Positions 55,827-64,000 of a stretch of 64,000 nucleotides of DNA are shown one piece after another (position 1 is the first letter of the stretch; every line of letters starts with the position of its first letter). A program made the position numbers and the translations under genes. The DNA lies in NCBI RefSeq assembly GCF_900113275.1, contig NZ_FOOU01000005.1, positions 1 through 64,000 of the forward strand, given 5' to 3'. A model generated the notes under the pieces. That model searched no databases. It worked only from the letters and a program-made list of their open reading frames with translations, and was not told the DNA's origin. The DNA is from Neptunomonas qingdaonensis (GTDB lineage Bacteria > Pseudomonadota > Gammaproteobacteria > Pseudomonadales > Balneatricaceae).

Positions 55827-56309
55827 TTCAATATCTCCCTGATTAGAAGACTTGATTCTAGACTCCTTTCTGTAAATTTCCACCGCATGATATTCCTCGT
55901 GATTCCCATACAAAGCAAAGATTGATGTTTCCGCTTGATTGCCTTTAGCCAGTGTTTATCCAATTCGTTTGATCTCTCCATCATTTATCAGATCTGTTTT
56001 GCTCGGTTTTAGGGAACTAAATGATTTTAAATGCAATTAGTTAGTAGGCACTTGCTGTTTCTGTAAGCTCTAAATTACCGTCATATTTCTTATAATATTA
56101 ACTTCGCATAATGTATATTATGTTAAATTGAATATTATTCTATTAAATAATGGAAATCGATTGTTTGTGAATTCCACAGTAAACGTAAACTCGGTTTACC
56201 TAAGTTTGGAAAAGCTCTACCCAGCATGTTATCTAAGCTGTAGCTGATTTCAGTACATACTTACTAAACTACGTTTTCCAAACATTTGTAAACACAGCGT
56301 TTATTTACA

Positions 56310-56370
56310 CTCCGTACGGACAGCCTCGAAGAATATTTTTTTGAGAGTAATCTACCGCTGCGTGGAATGT
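56310..56370 (+). repeat. Imperfect direct repeat, copy 1
   Basis: 61 bases beginning CTCCGTACGGACAGCC, about three quarters identical to 56520-56580 without gaps. Both contain ACGGACAG, AGAATA, TTTTTTG and TACCGCT at matching positions. Confidence 0.7.
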
Positions 56371-56519
56371 GATGCCATTCAAATTCCCATGGTTTAATAC
56401 CCTAGGAAAATTCCTTCTTCGTCATTCAGCGTCGCCACGTAAATATAATAGATATACTGCGTTTGCATTTTTGTGTGCTTGCTTCGGTTAATTGTATACA
56501 GAGATCTTCGTGCGGATAT

Positions 56520-56580
56520 CTCCGGACGGACAGGCTTGGAGAATAGTTTTTTGTGGATAAAGTACCGCTACATGTAACGT
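56520..56580 (+). repeat. Imperfect direct repeat, copy 2
   Basis: 61 bases beginning CTCCGGACGGACAGGC; see copy 1, 210 bases upstream. They may be fragments of a mobile element or recombinase-related sites. Confidence 0.7.
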
Positions 56581-56642
56581 ACATCCGTAGCTTATTGGCT
56601 TGTCATTTCATCTAAGCACGCATTTAATCTGCCGCACAGCAG

Positions 56643-56804
56643 CTAATCCAGAACCGCTTGTTTGTCTGCTTCCAATACACACTCAAGACGACGCAACAGA
56701 GTAAAAGGCAGAATCACACGACCGTATTGGCTTTGCTTGAAATCACCGCGAAGAAGATCAGCTACTGACCAGATAAATGCAGCTGTTTGAGAAAAGTTAT
56801 CCAT
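56643..56804 (-). pseudogene. Type I restriction-modification HsdM, N-terminal stub
   Basis: The minus strand encodes [20 protein letters not shown] and continues to [18 protein letters not shown], then a stop at 54 residues. This is the conserved N-terminus of type I methyltransferase subunits, which are normally about 500 residues. No methyltransferase core (NPPF) and no hsdS or hsdR follow. Confidence 0.9.
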
Positions 56805-57038
56805 TAATGCGTATGCCTTAATTCTGATACGCAGGGGAATAACCAGATGAAGCGTCCCCTGCCTCAATTTTGTTTGGAAATCAGTGTACTACAGGTGAAA
56901 CACTCGGAGTAGATTACTACGCTGAGAAAGGCCACAATGCGGGAATCAAATCATCGATAAGCGGCTAAAGTGATCGATCAACTTTTATCAAGGAATGAAG
57001 CTATATGCATTTGAAGCCTGATAATCGATCCATTAAAT

Positions 57039-59042
57039 TTACCTGCTGATTATAGTGCCGACCTGCACCGTCACATCCTTCATATAATCATCAAATAATT
57101 GAATCATCTGATCCTGGTGAACTTGTATGTCAGGCTTTAGCCATTGCTCAGTCTCAAATACATGTTCTAGCTTCAGCGATACCCCCTTACCTTGGTGACG
57201 ATGTAAAAATTCTGCTCGCTTAATGCCAAAACCTTTATTGCTCATTTCAGAATTAATACTGCGAGTAACTAAAGCCAAATTTCCAAAGCAGTGCAATACT
57301 TCGGCTTCTACTTTATCCATTTCATTTTCAGGGTGTTGTGGTGCAATATGTTCAACTGAATTTTTAGCTGTCATACGGAAGCTATCAATTAAGCGGCTAC
57401 GCCTAGAGTCTGATTTCATTTGTAAATAAAGTACATACTCCAATTTGTAAAACCAATAATGAGGATATTGAGTACCATTTTTAAACTTTTTGTTTAAGCT
57501 GTCGTTAGCACTAAGTAAGGTTTCAGTATGCCAAATATTATCCAAAAAGCGGCGAGTTCGCTGGATTAACGATGCATCTGGCTCACTGCATAATAAGTGA
57601 TTATCCAAATGCTGTAAGTAAAGTTCTGCATACTTTTCATCATGCTTCAATAAGAAATTCAATAAAGGCGTTAGCCAATACTGTGTGGTCATTTGCTGCG
57701 AGTGATAAAGCATACTTTGTAGTGCTGCAAAATCAGGGGCTGCATCAGTGGTATAACGTTGTAAATATGCTTTGCCTTTGTTACTGCTCCGATTTACATA
57801 CGGCCGACGAATGGCATGAACCTTCTCTTCTTCGACTAATACCCATTTGATCACGTGCTTATCGAACTGATAACGGGTTTCCCAAAGCAACTCAATAAAC
57901 TGCTTTACTTGAGTAGCATCAGGTTTATTCTTTAACCAATACTCCTTAAAGATCAGCAGTAAATCTTTGTCAGATACTTTCGCGATATCCATTTCAGCTA
58001 ATTTAGGATGTTCGTGCAAATAAATTCGCAACACATGCTGTAATAGCATAGAAAAACTGATAATACTGTTTACTCTATCAGGCAGTTGATTACCCTCATC
58101 CTCGCGGATTAGAGCGTCATCATTCACCGTAAAGGTATTTTCACTATTAAGAATGCTTTCAAGGGTTAACTCTTGCAGTGAATGTGTTTGTTGCTTTTTC
58201 TGGAGGGTTGCAATGACATTGCACGCTATAGCTAACTTTTCAGTGCCGTCTATTTGATCTTCAAATAATGTAACGGTATCAATTTTTGTTACGGCGCGAA
58301 GGTGTCGCTCCACATAGCCATTCATATCCGCGCAAGCATCCCAAAGTTGACCGTAACAATTTTGATCATCCTTAGGCAATATTTCTAATAACTTTGATTT
58401 TAAAATTTCATGATGCTGCAACTGAATACCACGGTTATTGATAACCTCGAACAACTTATTTAGATCTGTATTCTTAGGCACACGAGTTAAAACAAGCTGA
58501 ATATTGTCACGAATGAACACTGAAAGTGCAGCTAAATCTAAGCTGATATTCTCTTCCTGATAATTATTTATAAACGCACGAATTTCTTGCAAAGCGTCTT
58601 CTAACTGTCGTGCTTCGGGCAAACTGGCGCTCTCATCTCGACAAATACGAGCAAAAAAATCGGTGACTTGCGGGCGGATGGCGAAGCCAATTCTAGGGCG
58701 CAGACCTTGCTCAGATCGCCCCTGACTGTACTCCGTCAGCTGCTCCCCTAAAACGACGCTTACTAACCATAAGGTGGTAAAACGTTGTTGGCCATCAATC
58801 AAGTCGAATAAATATTCAGTTTGACCATCGTTGCGTTGTTGGCAGTCACGTTCTATCACCAGAGTACCGCCTAGGTAAAACTCATTTTTACTCTCATCGT
58901 AGGCCTGAAAAATATCATCAAGTAGGGTATGAATCTGCTCTCGCTTCCAAACATACAAACGCTGGTAGATTGGAATGTTAAAAAAGTAATGATTATTGAT
59001 TACATCCTGCAAGGTGATCAGTGTTGAACGAAATTCAGTCAT
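57039..59042 (-). CDS. DUF262-DUF1524 (GmrSD-like) nuclease
   Basis: 667 residues. DUF262 N-domain with FNIPIYQRLYVW (21-32) and DLIDGQQRFTT (81-90), a ParB/Srx-like nucleotide-hydrolysis fold; C-terminal DUF1524 HNH domain with NSVEHIAPQHPENEMD and FGNLALVTRSINSEMSNKGF. Both parts occur in GmrSD-type modification-dependent restriction enzymes. ATG 59042 has GGGAGG upstream; the start overlaps the end of the preceding DUF262 gene by 8 bases, so the two are translated together. Confidence 0.9.
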   Translation of the reverse strand: MTEFRSTLITLQDVINNHYFFNIPIYQRLYVWKREQIHTLLDDIFQAYDESKNEFYLGGTLVIERDCQQRNDGQTEYLFDLIDGQQRFTTLWLVSVVLGEQLTEYSQGRSEQGLRPRIGFAIRPQVTDFFARICRDESASLPEARQLEDALQEIRAFINNYQEENISLDLAALSVFIRDNIQLVLTRVPKNTDLNKLFEVINNRGIQLQHHEILKSKLLEILPKDDQNCYGQLWDACADMNGYVERHLRAVTKIDTVTLFEDQIDGTEKLAIACNVIATLQKKQQTHSLQELTLESILNSENTFTVNDDALIREDEGNQLPDRVNSIISFSMLLQHVLRIYLHEHPKLAEMDIAKVSDKDLLLIFKEYWLKNKPDATQVKQFIELLWETRYQFDKHVIKWVLVEEEKVHAIRRPYVNRSSNKGKAYLQRYTTDAAPDFAALQSMLYHSQQMTTQYWLTPLLNFLLKHDEKYAELYLQHLDNHLLCSEPDASLIQRTRRFLDNIWHTETLLSANDSLNKKFKNGTQYPHYWFYKLEYVLYLQMKSDSRRSRLIDSFRMTAKNSVEHIAPQHPENEMDKVEAEVLHCFGNLALVTRSINSEMSNKGFGIKRAEFLHRHQGKGVSLKLEHVFETEQWLKPDIQVHQDQMIQLFDDYMKDVTVQVGTIISR

Positions 59043-60555
59043 GCTTACCTCCCTGTTCAGCCAATTTGATTTCAACTGTATCGTCGATACGTTTATCTAT
59101 AGAGGTCAAGGCTTCAACGTTATAGTATTTTGCCAAAGCTGCTGCATACCGCTCCTGCACTAGGCGGCCCGATACAATTTCATTAAGCCAACCGTTTTTA
59201 TCAGCATAGGCTTTACTGACATCAACTTGCTTCAAGTACTGAATAACGTCTTCACCACGGTAGGCGAAGGCAATTACATCTAAAAGATTACGCTTGGCAT
59301 CGCGTAAAAATTTTAACGGGGTTTCGCGGCGAATATCCGCCTGCCGTAATCGAATTGCACCAAAGCGATGATTTAACCACAAAGCAAACGACAATAAGCC
59401 TTTGCTACCCAAACGATCAAAATAAGCCAGCAGTGCCAGGCGATATAGGCTTTGCAAATATGCGGAAAGCTTTGTCACTACTTGTTCATAAAATACCTGC
59501 ATTGCTCGGACTTCAGGATCAGGGCTTTGACTATTCAGCAATAAATTTAGCAGCGCGGAGTATTTCTCGGCGTACAAGAAAAATCCAACCCCTCGACTGA
59601 TCGGTTGTCGCAACGCAAACGGTAAGTAAGCTGCGCTATTACCAATATTGAAAGTACTAGGTTGCAGCATGTAATCATTATTGGCCGTTAATCGTAATTG
59701 TTTACCCCATTGATTATTGCTTGCGGGGTATAACACTACTTCACCAATTTCGGCCTCAGCACTACGATCTCCAAAATGGATGAGCAACTCATCAAGGCTC
59801 TCTAATTCAACAACGTCTGTCCCCGTCCAGTTACGACTGCGCCATAAATAATAGTGAAAAAGCTCAGGGGCAAAGTCGTTACCTAAGTTGGATTGGCCCA
59901 GTCTGCCTTGTGTCTGCACCTGCTCCCAACGTCGAGCGCAATGGCTTTGTAATTGTTCAACCAAGTTTATTTTATCGCTGTGAATAGCACGTAGATGAAA
60001 TGCTTTTAGCAGATCGGTTCCACCTAAAGGCACTCCCCGATTGTTCTGCGTATCAAAAAAAGTAAAGGCTAAATCTTCGCGCATTACGGTGATCACAGTA
60101 AAGCGCAGAACATCAAATATCTTTACGCTTAATGCATTTTTTTCTAATAACGCCAGCATGGTCTGTTTGGCCTTTTTAATGTTGACCATAGAGCGCGGCG
60201 AGCGAAAACAAAACTGGATGTGATTAGGCAGCTCATTTTTTAATAGCCAATACATTATCGCTAAACTGGTAAGCCGTTGCTGGCCATCGATTACAAAGCA
60301 ACTAATACCATCAGCACCTGAGTGCTTATGAAGCAATATACTTCCCATATAATAGTGAGTAGGTGGGTACGAATTTTTATTTTGTGTAGCTTGCGCTTCA
60401 ATAAACTGTTGAAAATCTGTTAGCAATTGAACGATTTTTTTCTCGCCCCACACATAAGCGCGTTGATAGCTGTCAAGCGCCAAAGGGCAATGGGCATTCG
60501 TCAGTTCATAAAAGCTTGCGATTCTTACCCCAACATCCTGTTGTTTCGGCATCAT
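59035..60555 (-). CDS. DUF262 protein without HNH domain, partner of the downstream gene
   Basis: 506 residues. DUF262 motifs SYQRAYVWGEKK (29-40) and VIDGQQRLTSL (88-98), plus FFDTQNNRGVPL. The C-terminal half is helical and lacks the HNH motif HIxPQ seen in the partner. AGGAATT lies just before ATG 60555. The overlap with the DUF262-DUF1524 gene suggests a two-protein complex in which only one subunit cuts (inference). Confidence 0.85.
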   Translation of the reverse strand: MMPKQQDVGVRIASFYELTNAHCPLALDSYQRAYVWGEKKIVQLLTDFQQFIEAQATQNKNSYPPTHYYMGSILLHKHSGADGISCFVIDGQQRLTSLAIMYWLLKNELPNHIQFCFRSPRSMVNIKKAKQTMLALLEKNALSVKIFDVLRFTVITVMREDLAFTFFDTQNNRGVPLGGTDLLKAFHLRAIHSDKINLVEQLQSHCARRWEQVQTQGRLGQSNLGNDFAPELFHYYLWRSRNWTGTDVVELESLDELLIHFGDRSAEAEIGEVVLYPASNNQWGKQLRLTANNDYMLQPSTFNIGNSAAYLPFALRQPISRGVGFFLYAEKYSALLNLLLNSQSPDPEVRAMQVFYEQVVTKLSAYLQSLYRLALLAYFDRLGSKGLLSFALWLNHRFGAIRLRQADIRRETPLKFLRDAKRNLLDVIAFAYRGEDVIQYLKQVDVSKAYADKNGWLNEIVSGRLVQERYAAALAKYYNVEALTSIDKRIDDTVEIKLAEQGGKHD

Positions 60556-60880
60556 AATTCCTAATTAGTACAAGACGAAATGAGTTATCCATCACGAAAA
60601 TCTATTGATAACCTTTAGTCGAGTTGCTGGTAGCATCTACAGCGTTTGTTCGGTGATAATGCCCCGTTTGGTTTATCTGGTTTTACCCTGTTTTCACGGA
60701 CAGTCAGTTAAGATTACTCAGCGCATTTTGAAATTACATCCGTATGGGTTCCCCTTCTGCTTCCCCTGCTTCCCCGCTTCGCCAAAACTCACGTTCCAGC
60801 AGGTCACTGTCTTCAGTTCAGCTGGCTGAAAAGGCTAATAGCAGGTGTTCTATCAGCCCCTCTTCTGTGTAAGGTTGCCC
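60556..60880. other. Intergenic region between HerA and the DUF262 pair
   Basis: 325 bases with no gene. The segment from about 60676 (TCTGGTTTTACCCTGTTTT) resembles an IS3-type element end; the same 19-base motif with one change recurs at 63732. No convincing terminator for HerA was seen. Confidence 0.5.
60676..60699 (+). repeat. IS-end-like repeat, copy 1
   Basis: TCTGGTTTTACCCTGTTTT followed by CACGG; 19 bases shared with 63732-63750 except one T/C difference, in the same orientation. The TGG start and GGACA-like continuation resemble IS3-family termini. Confidence 0.55.
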
Positions 60881-62602
60881 TTACTGTATGCTCTGCTTTC
60901 GCCAGTTATCAATCGCGGTAGTTAGTCGTGCTTCGGGCACGTCATCTTGCCACTCATCCCAAAAATTGATCGTACCGCTGTTTGGTTTGTTAATTGGCTC
61001 ATCAATCCTTATGCGGCTAGGAAGCAAACTTGCGTCGCCCACAACAAGCGCCTCGCCTGTGTCGAGCGTTGGAAGAATATCTGCGAATCCACCAAGGCTG
61101 TCAGGAAGCAGTTTCTTTACGACAGCCTGGTCTTCTGCATTTGTCAGGCGCATAGAAACAAAATTACTGCATTGGCTAAGCATGGTTTTATTAACTTCTG
61201 AAGGCCTCTGGCTAATCACCACCAGGCTGACACCATACTTACGGCCTTCTTTGGCGATACGCTCAAATATTTGAATAGAAATATCATCAGCTGCATCGGC
61301 TTGAGTACGCTGCGGGATATACAGATGCGCTTCGTCACAAAGAAGAGCAACGGGATGCCGCAGATCTGACGGCGTCCATTGCTGCACAGAAAAAGCCAAC
61401 CGTGCCACTAGAGATACGATCAGAGGCAGGATATCTGAGGGAACTTCGGAGAAATTGATTATTTTGACTCCGCCCGTTTTATTTTCGCTAGTGGCTCCGA
61501 GTAACGCATTGCTAATCTCGTTTAGCCAATCAAAGCGCAGTGAGTTTTTTCCACCTTGAAAGAGAAAGCCTAAACGGCGATCTAATACTTTGTTTTCAAG
61601 TCGAGAAATCATTCGACTTAGCTTACCGTAAAATTCCCCCTGCTTTGCCCCTCTAGTCCCATCGACCATCTCAGAGTTTATGTCGTTGAGAGCTTTAAGT
61701 AGCGCATCTAAGTCGAATGGTACGGGGCTATCAACGGTGAAATTATCGAGAACGTCTTGATAACCACCCGCCTCTAGGTAATCTCGCTTAACGGCATTGA
61801 TTTCCCTCGCCATAATCATGGCTTGATTCGGTGCATTTTGATCGCTACGGTCAACGAATAATGAGACTAGAGCCTCATAGGAGAGTAACCAATATGGAAG
61901 ATGGATAATACCATCTTGAATAGTGCGGCCAGCTTCAATATCAGCAGGGCCAGCTACCTTGTAGTGGCTGATACCATCAGTTTGGAGTGGTGCGTATTCT
62001 CCATGAAGGTCGAAAACAATTCCGTTAGCCGTTCTAAGGGCCGCCATTTGCTCAATGATTTTTGCTGTAGTCCACGATTTCCCCGCCCCAGTGCTACCTC
62101 CAATGAAGGCATGGCGTTGGAAAAACTTATTGCCATTGAGATATGCGATCGCCTGATCATCCAATGTATACCGTCCAAGTGTTAGTGAACTGCCATCTGC
62201 GGTTGCATGGGCGATAACACGCATGAAACTAGTCAGGGCGGCTCCTTCCATAGCAAAGCAGTTTGCATCAATTTCAGGGACACTTTCAAGAGTTCTACGG
62301 AAGACGTTATGGTTTTCGCCATCACGGTCCAATAACGTTCCAATCAGAGCAACCTTGCACAAATTCAGCTCTGTTTGAGCCTCAGGCTGGCTATCATCAA
62401 TATTGGTGAGTTTTTTTCGAGTGACCTGTGTAATTAAGCCGACTAAGTGTTGGCCGAGCTTACTGCTTTGAAGAACGGCCAATCGGTTTACCTGCAACCC
62501 TTTTAAAGCTTCTAGATCTGCGACGTCGACGATCACATTGGTTGTATCGACTGAAGTAACCTTGCCTAAGGCATCCGCATCTTGGTAATCAAATAATGAC
62601 AT
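60881..62602 (-). CDS. HerA-type ATPase (DUF87), defence module with SIR2
   Basis: 573 residues. N-terminal HAS-barrel-like domain (1-110), Walker A GGSTGAGKS (168-176), FDLHGEY, Walker B with LLCDEAHLYIPQ near 415, and a conserved VVISQRPSEVNKT motor loop. It is a hexameric DNA translocase of the HerA/FtsK class. AAGGAGG precedes ATG 62602, 10 bases after the SIR2 stop: the operon order and proximity match the SIR2-HerA anti-phage systems. Confidence 0.95.
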   Translation of the reverse strand: MSLFDYQDADALGKVTSVDTTNVIVDVADLEALKGLQVNRLAVLQSSKLGQHLVGLITQVTRKKLTNIDDSQPEAQTELNLCKVALIGTLLDRDGENHNVFRRTLESVPEIDANCFAMEGAALTSFMRVIAHATADGSSLTLGRYTLDDQAIAYLNGNKFFQRHAFIGGSTGAGKSWTTAKIIEQMAALRTANGIVFDLHGEYAPLQTDGISHYKVAGPADIEAGRTIQDGIIHLPYWLLSYEALVSLFVDRSDQNAPNQAMIMAREINAVKRDYLEAGGYQDVLDNFTVDSPVPFDLDALLKALNDINSEMVDGTRGAKQGEFYGKLSRMISRLENKVLDRRLGFLFQGGKNSLRFDWLNEISNALLGATSENKTGGVKIINFSEVPSDILPLIVSLVARLAFSVQQWTPSDLRHPVALLCDEAHLYIPQRTQADAADDISIQIFERIAKEGRKYGVSLVVISQRPSEVNKTMLSQCSNFVSMRLTNAEDQAVVKKLLPDSLGGFADILPTLDTGEALVVGDASLLPSRIRIDEPINKPNSGTINFWDEWQDDVPEARLTTAIDNWRKQSIQ

Positions 62603-62612
62603 GTCTTCCTCC

Positions 62613-63638
62613 TTAAAGAATAAGTCCTAAGTAGCCAGCAACTGACCACAAGTTTTGCTCTACACGTAACGGTTTATCTGCCAAAGAGCTATGGATTACA
62701 GATTGATCGTCATGCTCGCCGCGCTCAATAGCCAGATAGTTGATCACCCCTTGATTAAAAAGAAATTCTTTAGCAGCTTCAGTCAATCCATAGGTGATCA
62801 CTGTGACGGGTTTCTTATGCTGTATGCAGCCTTCTATCAGTTTTTCTTGTATATGCTGATCATTAAAACCAAAGCCAATGCAAAGGTAGGAATTTGCACC
62901 GATAATCGCACGATCTGATCGAGTGATTGCTGTTCTGAATGGTTCACCATGAGTTATGCGGTATTTTTCCGCCCCAGGTGTAACAATCATCGGCTCATAC
63001 CCTTCAGGCATTTCTAATAAATTTGGAAGCGCGCATACAACGTGCTCAAGAGACTTATACCAGTCCAAAGAGCCGTGTACTTTCCAGATATTTACCTGTC
63101 TCTGGCTTAGCAAATGCTCTGCATCTGTAAGTGTTCGTTTGTAACCGTGTGAAAACCCAGTGTAGTGATGAAGCCCCTCCTGTTCGCAAGCGTATTCCGC
63201 TAAACGGTCATAATTAGTTGTGATTACATCAACTGCTTTACGCGTGCTTCTGAACATCGATCGAAGTAATGTCCCAAGAGGAAACAAACCGTTATCGTTA
63301 AGTGACTTGTTAAAGACATTGATATCACTTGGGTTTAATAACTCCCAAGTAGCCTTTACAACAGAATTGGTCAGACCTTCGCATAGATGTACACGATGAA
63401 GAGCTGTTTCAAGATCAACCCCCTCATCCAATAATCCGCAGAACTTACGCCATTCTTCTTGATCTTTCGGGGGCACAATCGACGGATCGACATGCTTGAT
63501 CAAGTGCTGGGATAGATCCCACATCCCTGGCATACCAAAAGCGGCAGAGGCCCCGCTGCCTAAAATAATCACAGGTGTAGTAGCGTAGTGCGCTTGTGCC
63601 TGCTTAGAGAAGTCTATCGATGCAGAATTCGTAATCAT
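62613..63638 (-). CDS. SIR2-family NADase of SIR2-HerA system
   Basis: 341 residues. SIR2 signature: GSGAS (27-31), TTNYD (140-144), and the catalytic His188 in KVHGSLDW. In SIR2-HerA systems this protein degrades NAD on phage infection and forms a complex with HerA. AAGGAA lies upstream of ATG 63638. First gene of the two-gene module. Confidence 0.93.
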   Translation of the reverse strand: MITNSASIDFSKQAQAHYATTPVIILGSGASAAFGMPGMWDLSQHLIKHVDPSIVPPKDQEEWRKFCGLLDEGVDLETALHRVHLCEGLTNSVVKATWELLNPSDINVFNKSLNDNGLFPLGTLLRSMFRSTRKAVDVITTNYDRLAEYACEQEGLHHYTGFSHGYKRTLTDAEHLLSQRQVNIWKVHGSLDWYKSLEHVVCALPNLLEMPEGYEPMIVTPGAEKYRITHGEPFRTAITRSDRAIIGANSYLCIGFGFNDQHIQEKLIEGCIQHKKPVTVITYGLTEAAKEFLFNQGVINYLAIERGEHDDQSVIHSSLADKPLRVEQNLWSVAGYLGLIL

Positions 63639-63713
63639 AGTTTCCTTAATCTACTTGATCCAAATTAATTAAAGGTTGATTTGAATGGCATTTGTACCTA
63701 GCCCTCCTTCCCT

Positions 63714-64000
63714 TCAGGCTTTAAGGTTACCTCTGGTTTTACCCCGTTTTTCAGGCGTTAGAGGCTCCCAATCTACGTGAATTAACCGGCCATCACCTTC
63801 GTTACTAGTAACGGTACCACGTGCCTTTATAGCCATCACAGAAGCTGTAGAGCCTTTACTTTGGAATGGCAAATCGTTTTTTTGAGTGAAAGCCGCTTTG
63901 ATTGCTATCTTGTCGCCAGGCTTGATTGCTTTAACAAGATCTAGATGTTTGTCGTCATATCCATTTTCCCAGATGCCTTGGGATATGAAGCGCTGGGTTT
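63714..64000 (-). CDS. McrB-type N-terminal domain protein, C-terminal end (start beyond window)
   Basis: The minus frame to the right edge reads QGIWENGYDDKHLDLVKAIK, then PGDKIAIKAAFTQKNDLPFQ and SVMAIKARGTVTSNEGDGRL, a domain found ahead of AAA ATPase in McrB-like restriction proteins. Here the frame ends LTPEKRGKTRGNLKA and a stop just after the WEPL position, so the AAA part is absent. The last codons overlap the IS-end-like repeat at 63732, suggesting truncation. The start lies beyond the window. Confidence 0.75.
   Translation of the reverse strand, partial: TQRFISQGIWENGYDDKHLDLVKAIKPGDKIAIKAAFTQKNDLPFQSKGSTASVMAIKARGTVTSNEGDGRLIHVDWEPLTPEKRGKTRGNLKA
63732..63755 (+). repeat. IS-end-like repeat, copy 2
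   Basis: TCTGGTTTTACCCCGTTTT followed by TCAGG, matching 60676-60694 at 18 of 19 positions in the same orientation; the copies bracket the SIR2-HerA genes. Confidence 0.55.

Larger units (their letters stand above)
55827..56642. other. AT-rich noncoding region with imperfect repeats
   Basis: 816 bases without a convincing gene. It contains the two imperfect direct repeats at 56310 and 56520 and several AT-rich stretches (for example around 56090-56160). Low GC compared with the flanking genes. Confidence 0.5.

Noticed and set aside
55682-55984. 100-codon minus-strand frame overlapping the small membrane protein gene
   Set aside because: The overlapping 60-residue frame has a strong ribosome site, a family-like start and a TM helix; this one has none.
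60605-60829. 74-codon plus-strand frame between HerA and the DUF262 pair
   Set aside because: It runs through the IS-end-like segment and has no protein family resemblance or ribosome site.

Overview
The window comes from a Gram-negative gammaproteobacterium. Supporting signs are a LexA box of the enterobacterial type, umuDC, a 1609-residue NAD-dependent glutamate dehydrogenase, a glutathione-dependent formaldehyde pathway, a RimB/RimK pair, and two TRAP transporters with TAXI-type receptors. The mix of TRAP-TAXI uptake, type III glutamine synthetase and sulfatase suggests a marine heterotroph, possibly Oceanospirillales-like; this placement is inference. No tRNA, rRNA or CRISPR array was recognised.

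Layout. 1-2640: the 5' part of an IS110-family element abuts a GGDEF/EAL signalling gene that has lost its N-terminus. 3056-5406: eutBC (ethanolamine ammonia-lyase). 5430-9833: small accessory genes (lipoprotein, decayed RAYT transposase with REP-like repeats, histidine phosphatase, SnoaL-like, hydroxyacid dehydrogenase, VOC, two-TM protein). 10016-14380: GNAT-nitrilase fusion, haloacetate dehalogenase-like hydrolase, RimB and RimK with an extra RCK_C domain. 14515-16668: glnN (GS-III) behind a sigma-54 promoter with tandem NtrC-like sites. 17115-24002: U32/RlhA-like protein, GST, DUF2235 hydrolase, and a LexA-controlled umuD-umuC-alkB cassette. 24031-24350: remnant of fumarylacetoacetase. 24546-33559: SulP transporter, LysR, IclR, cytoplasmic sulfatase/phosphonate-ester hydrolase, TRAP permease, TAXI receptor, Usp. 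33669-38669: NhaC antiporter, S-formylglutathione hydrolase, class III ADH, LysR. 39462-48595: second TAXI-TRAP-Usp set followed by NAD-glutamate dehydrogenase. 48654-54087: response regulator, a giant AraC-type regulator with a C-terminal helical extension, a divergent periplasmic binding protein, and a BFD-like ferredoxin.

54189-64000 looks like a mobile defence island: tyrosine recombinase, small membrane protein, imperfect direct repeats, hsdM stub, two overlapping DUF262 genes (one with a DUF1524 HNH domain), HerA and SIR2 genes (a SIR2-HerA anti-phage module), and the end of an McrB-type N-terminal domain. A short repeat resembling an IS end flanks the SIR2-HerA pair.

How the genes fit together. 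Glutamate is a recurring theme: GS-III under nitrogen control, RimK glutamylation, and a TAXI-TRAP transporter beside a glutamate dehydrogenase. The sulfatase has no signal peptide, so its substrate is probably imported by the adjacent TRAP system. The least familiar parts are the AraC-helical regulator paired with a response regulator carrying a degenerate kinase-like C-terminus, and the DUF262 pair next to SIR2-HerA.
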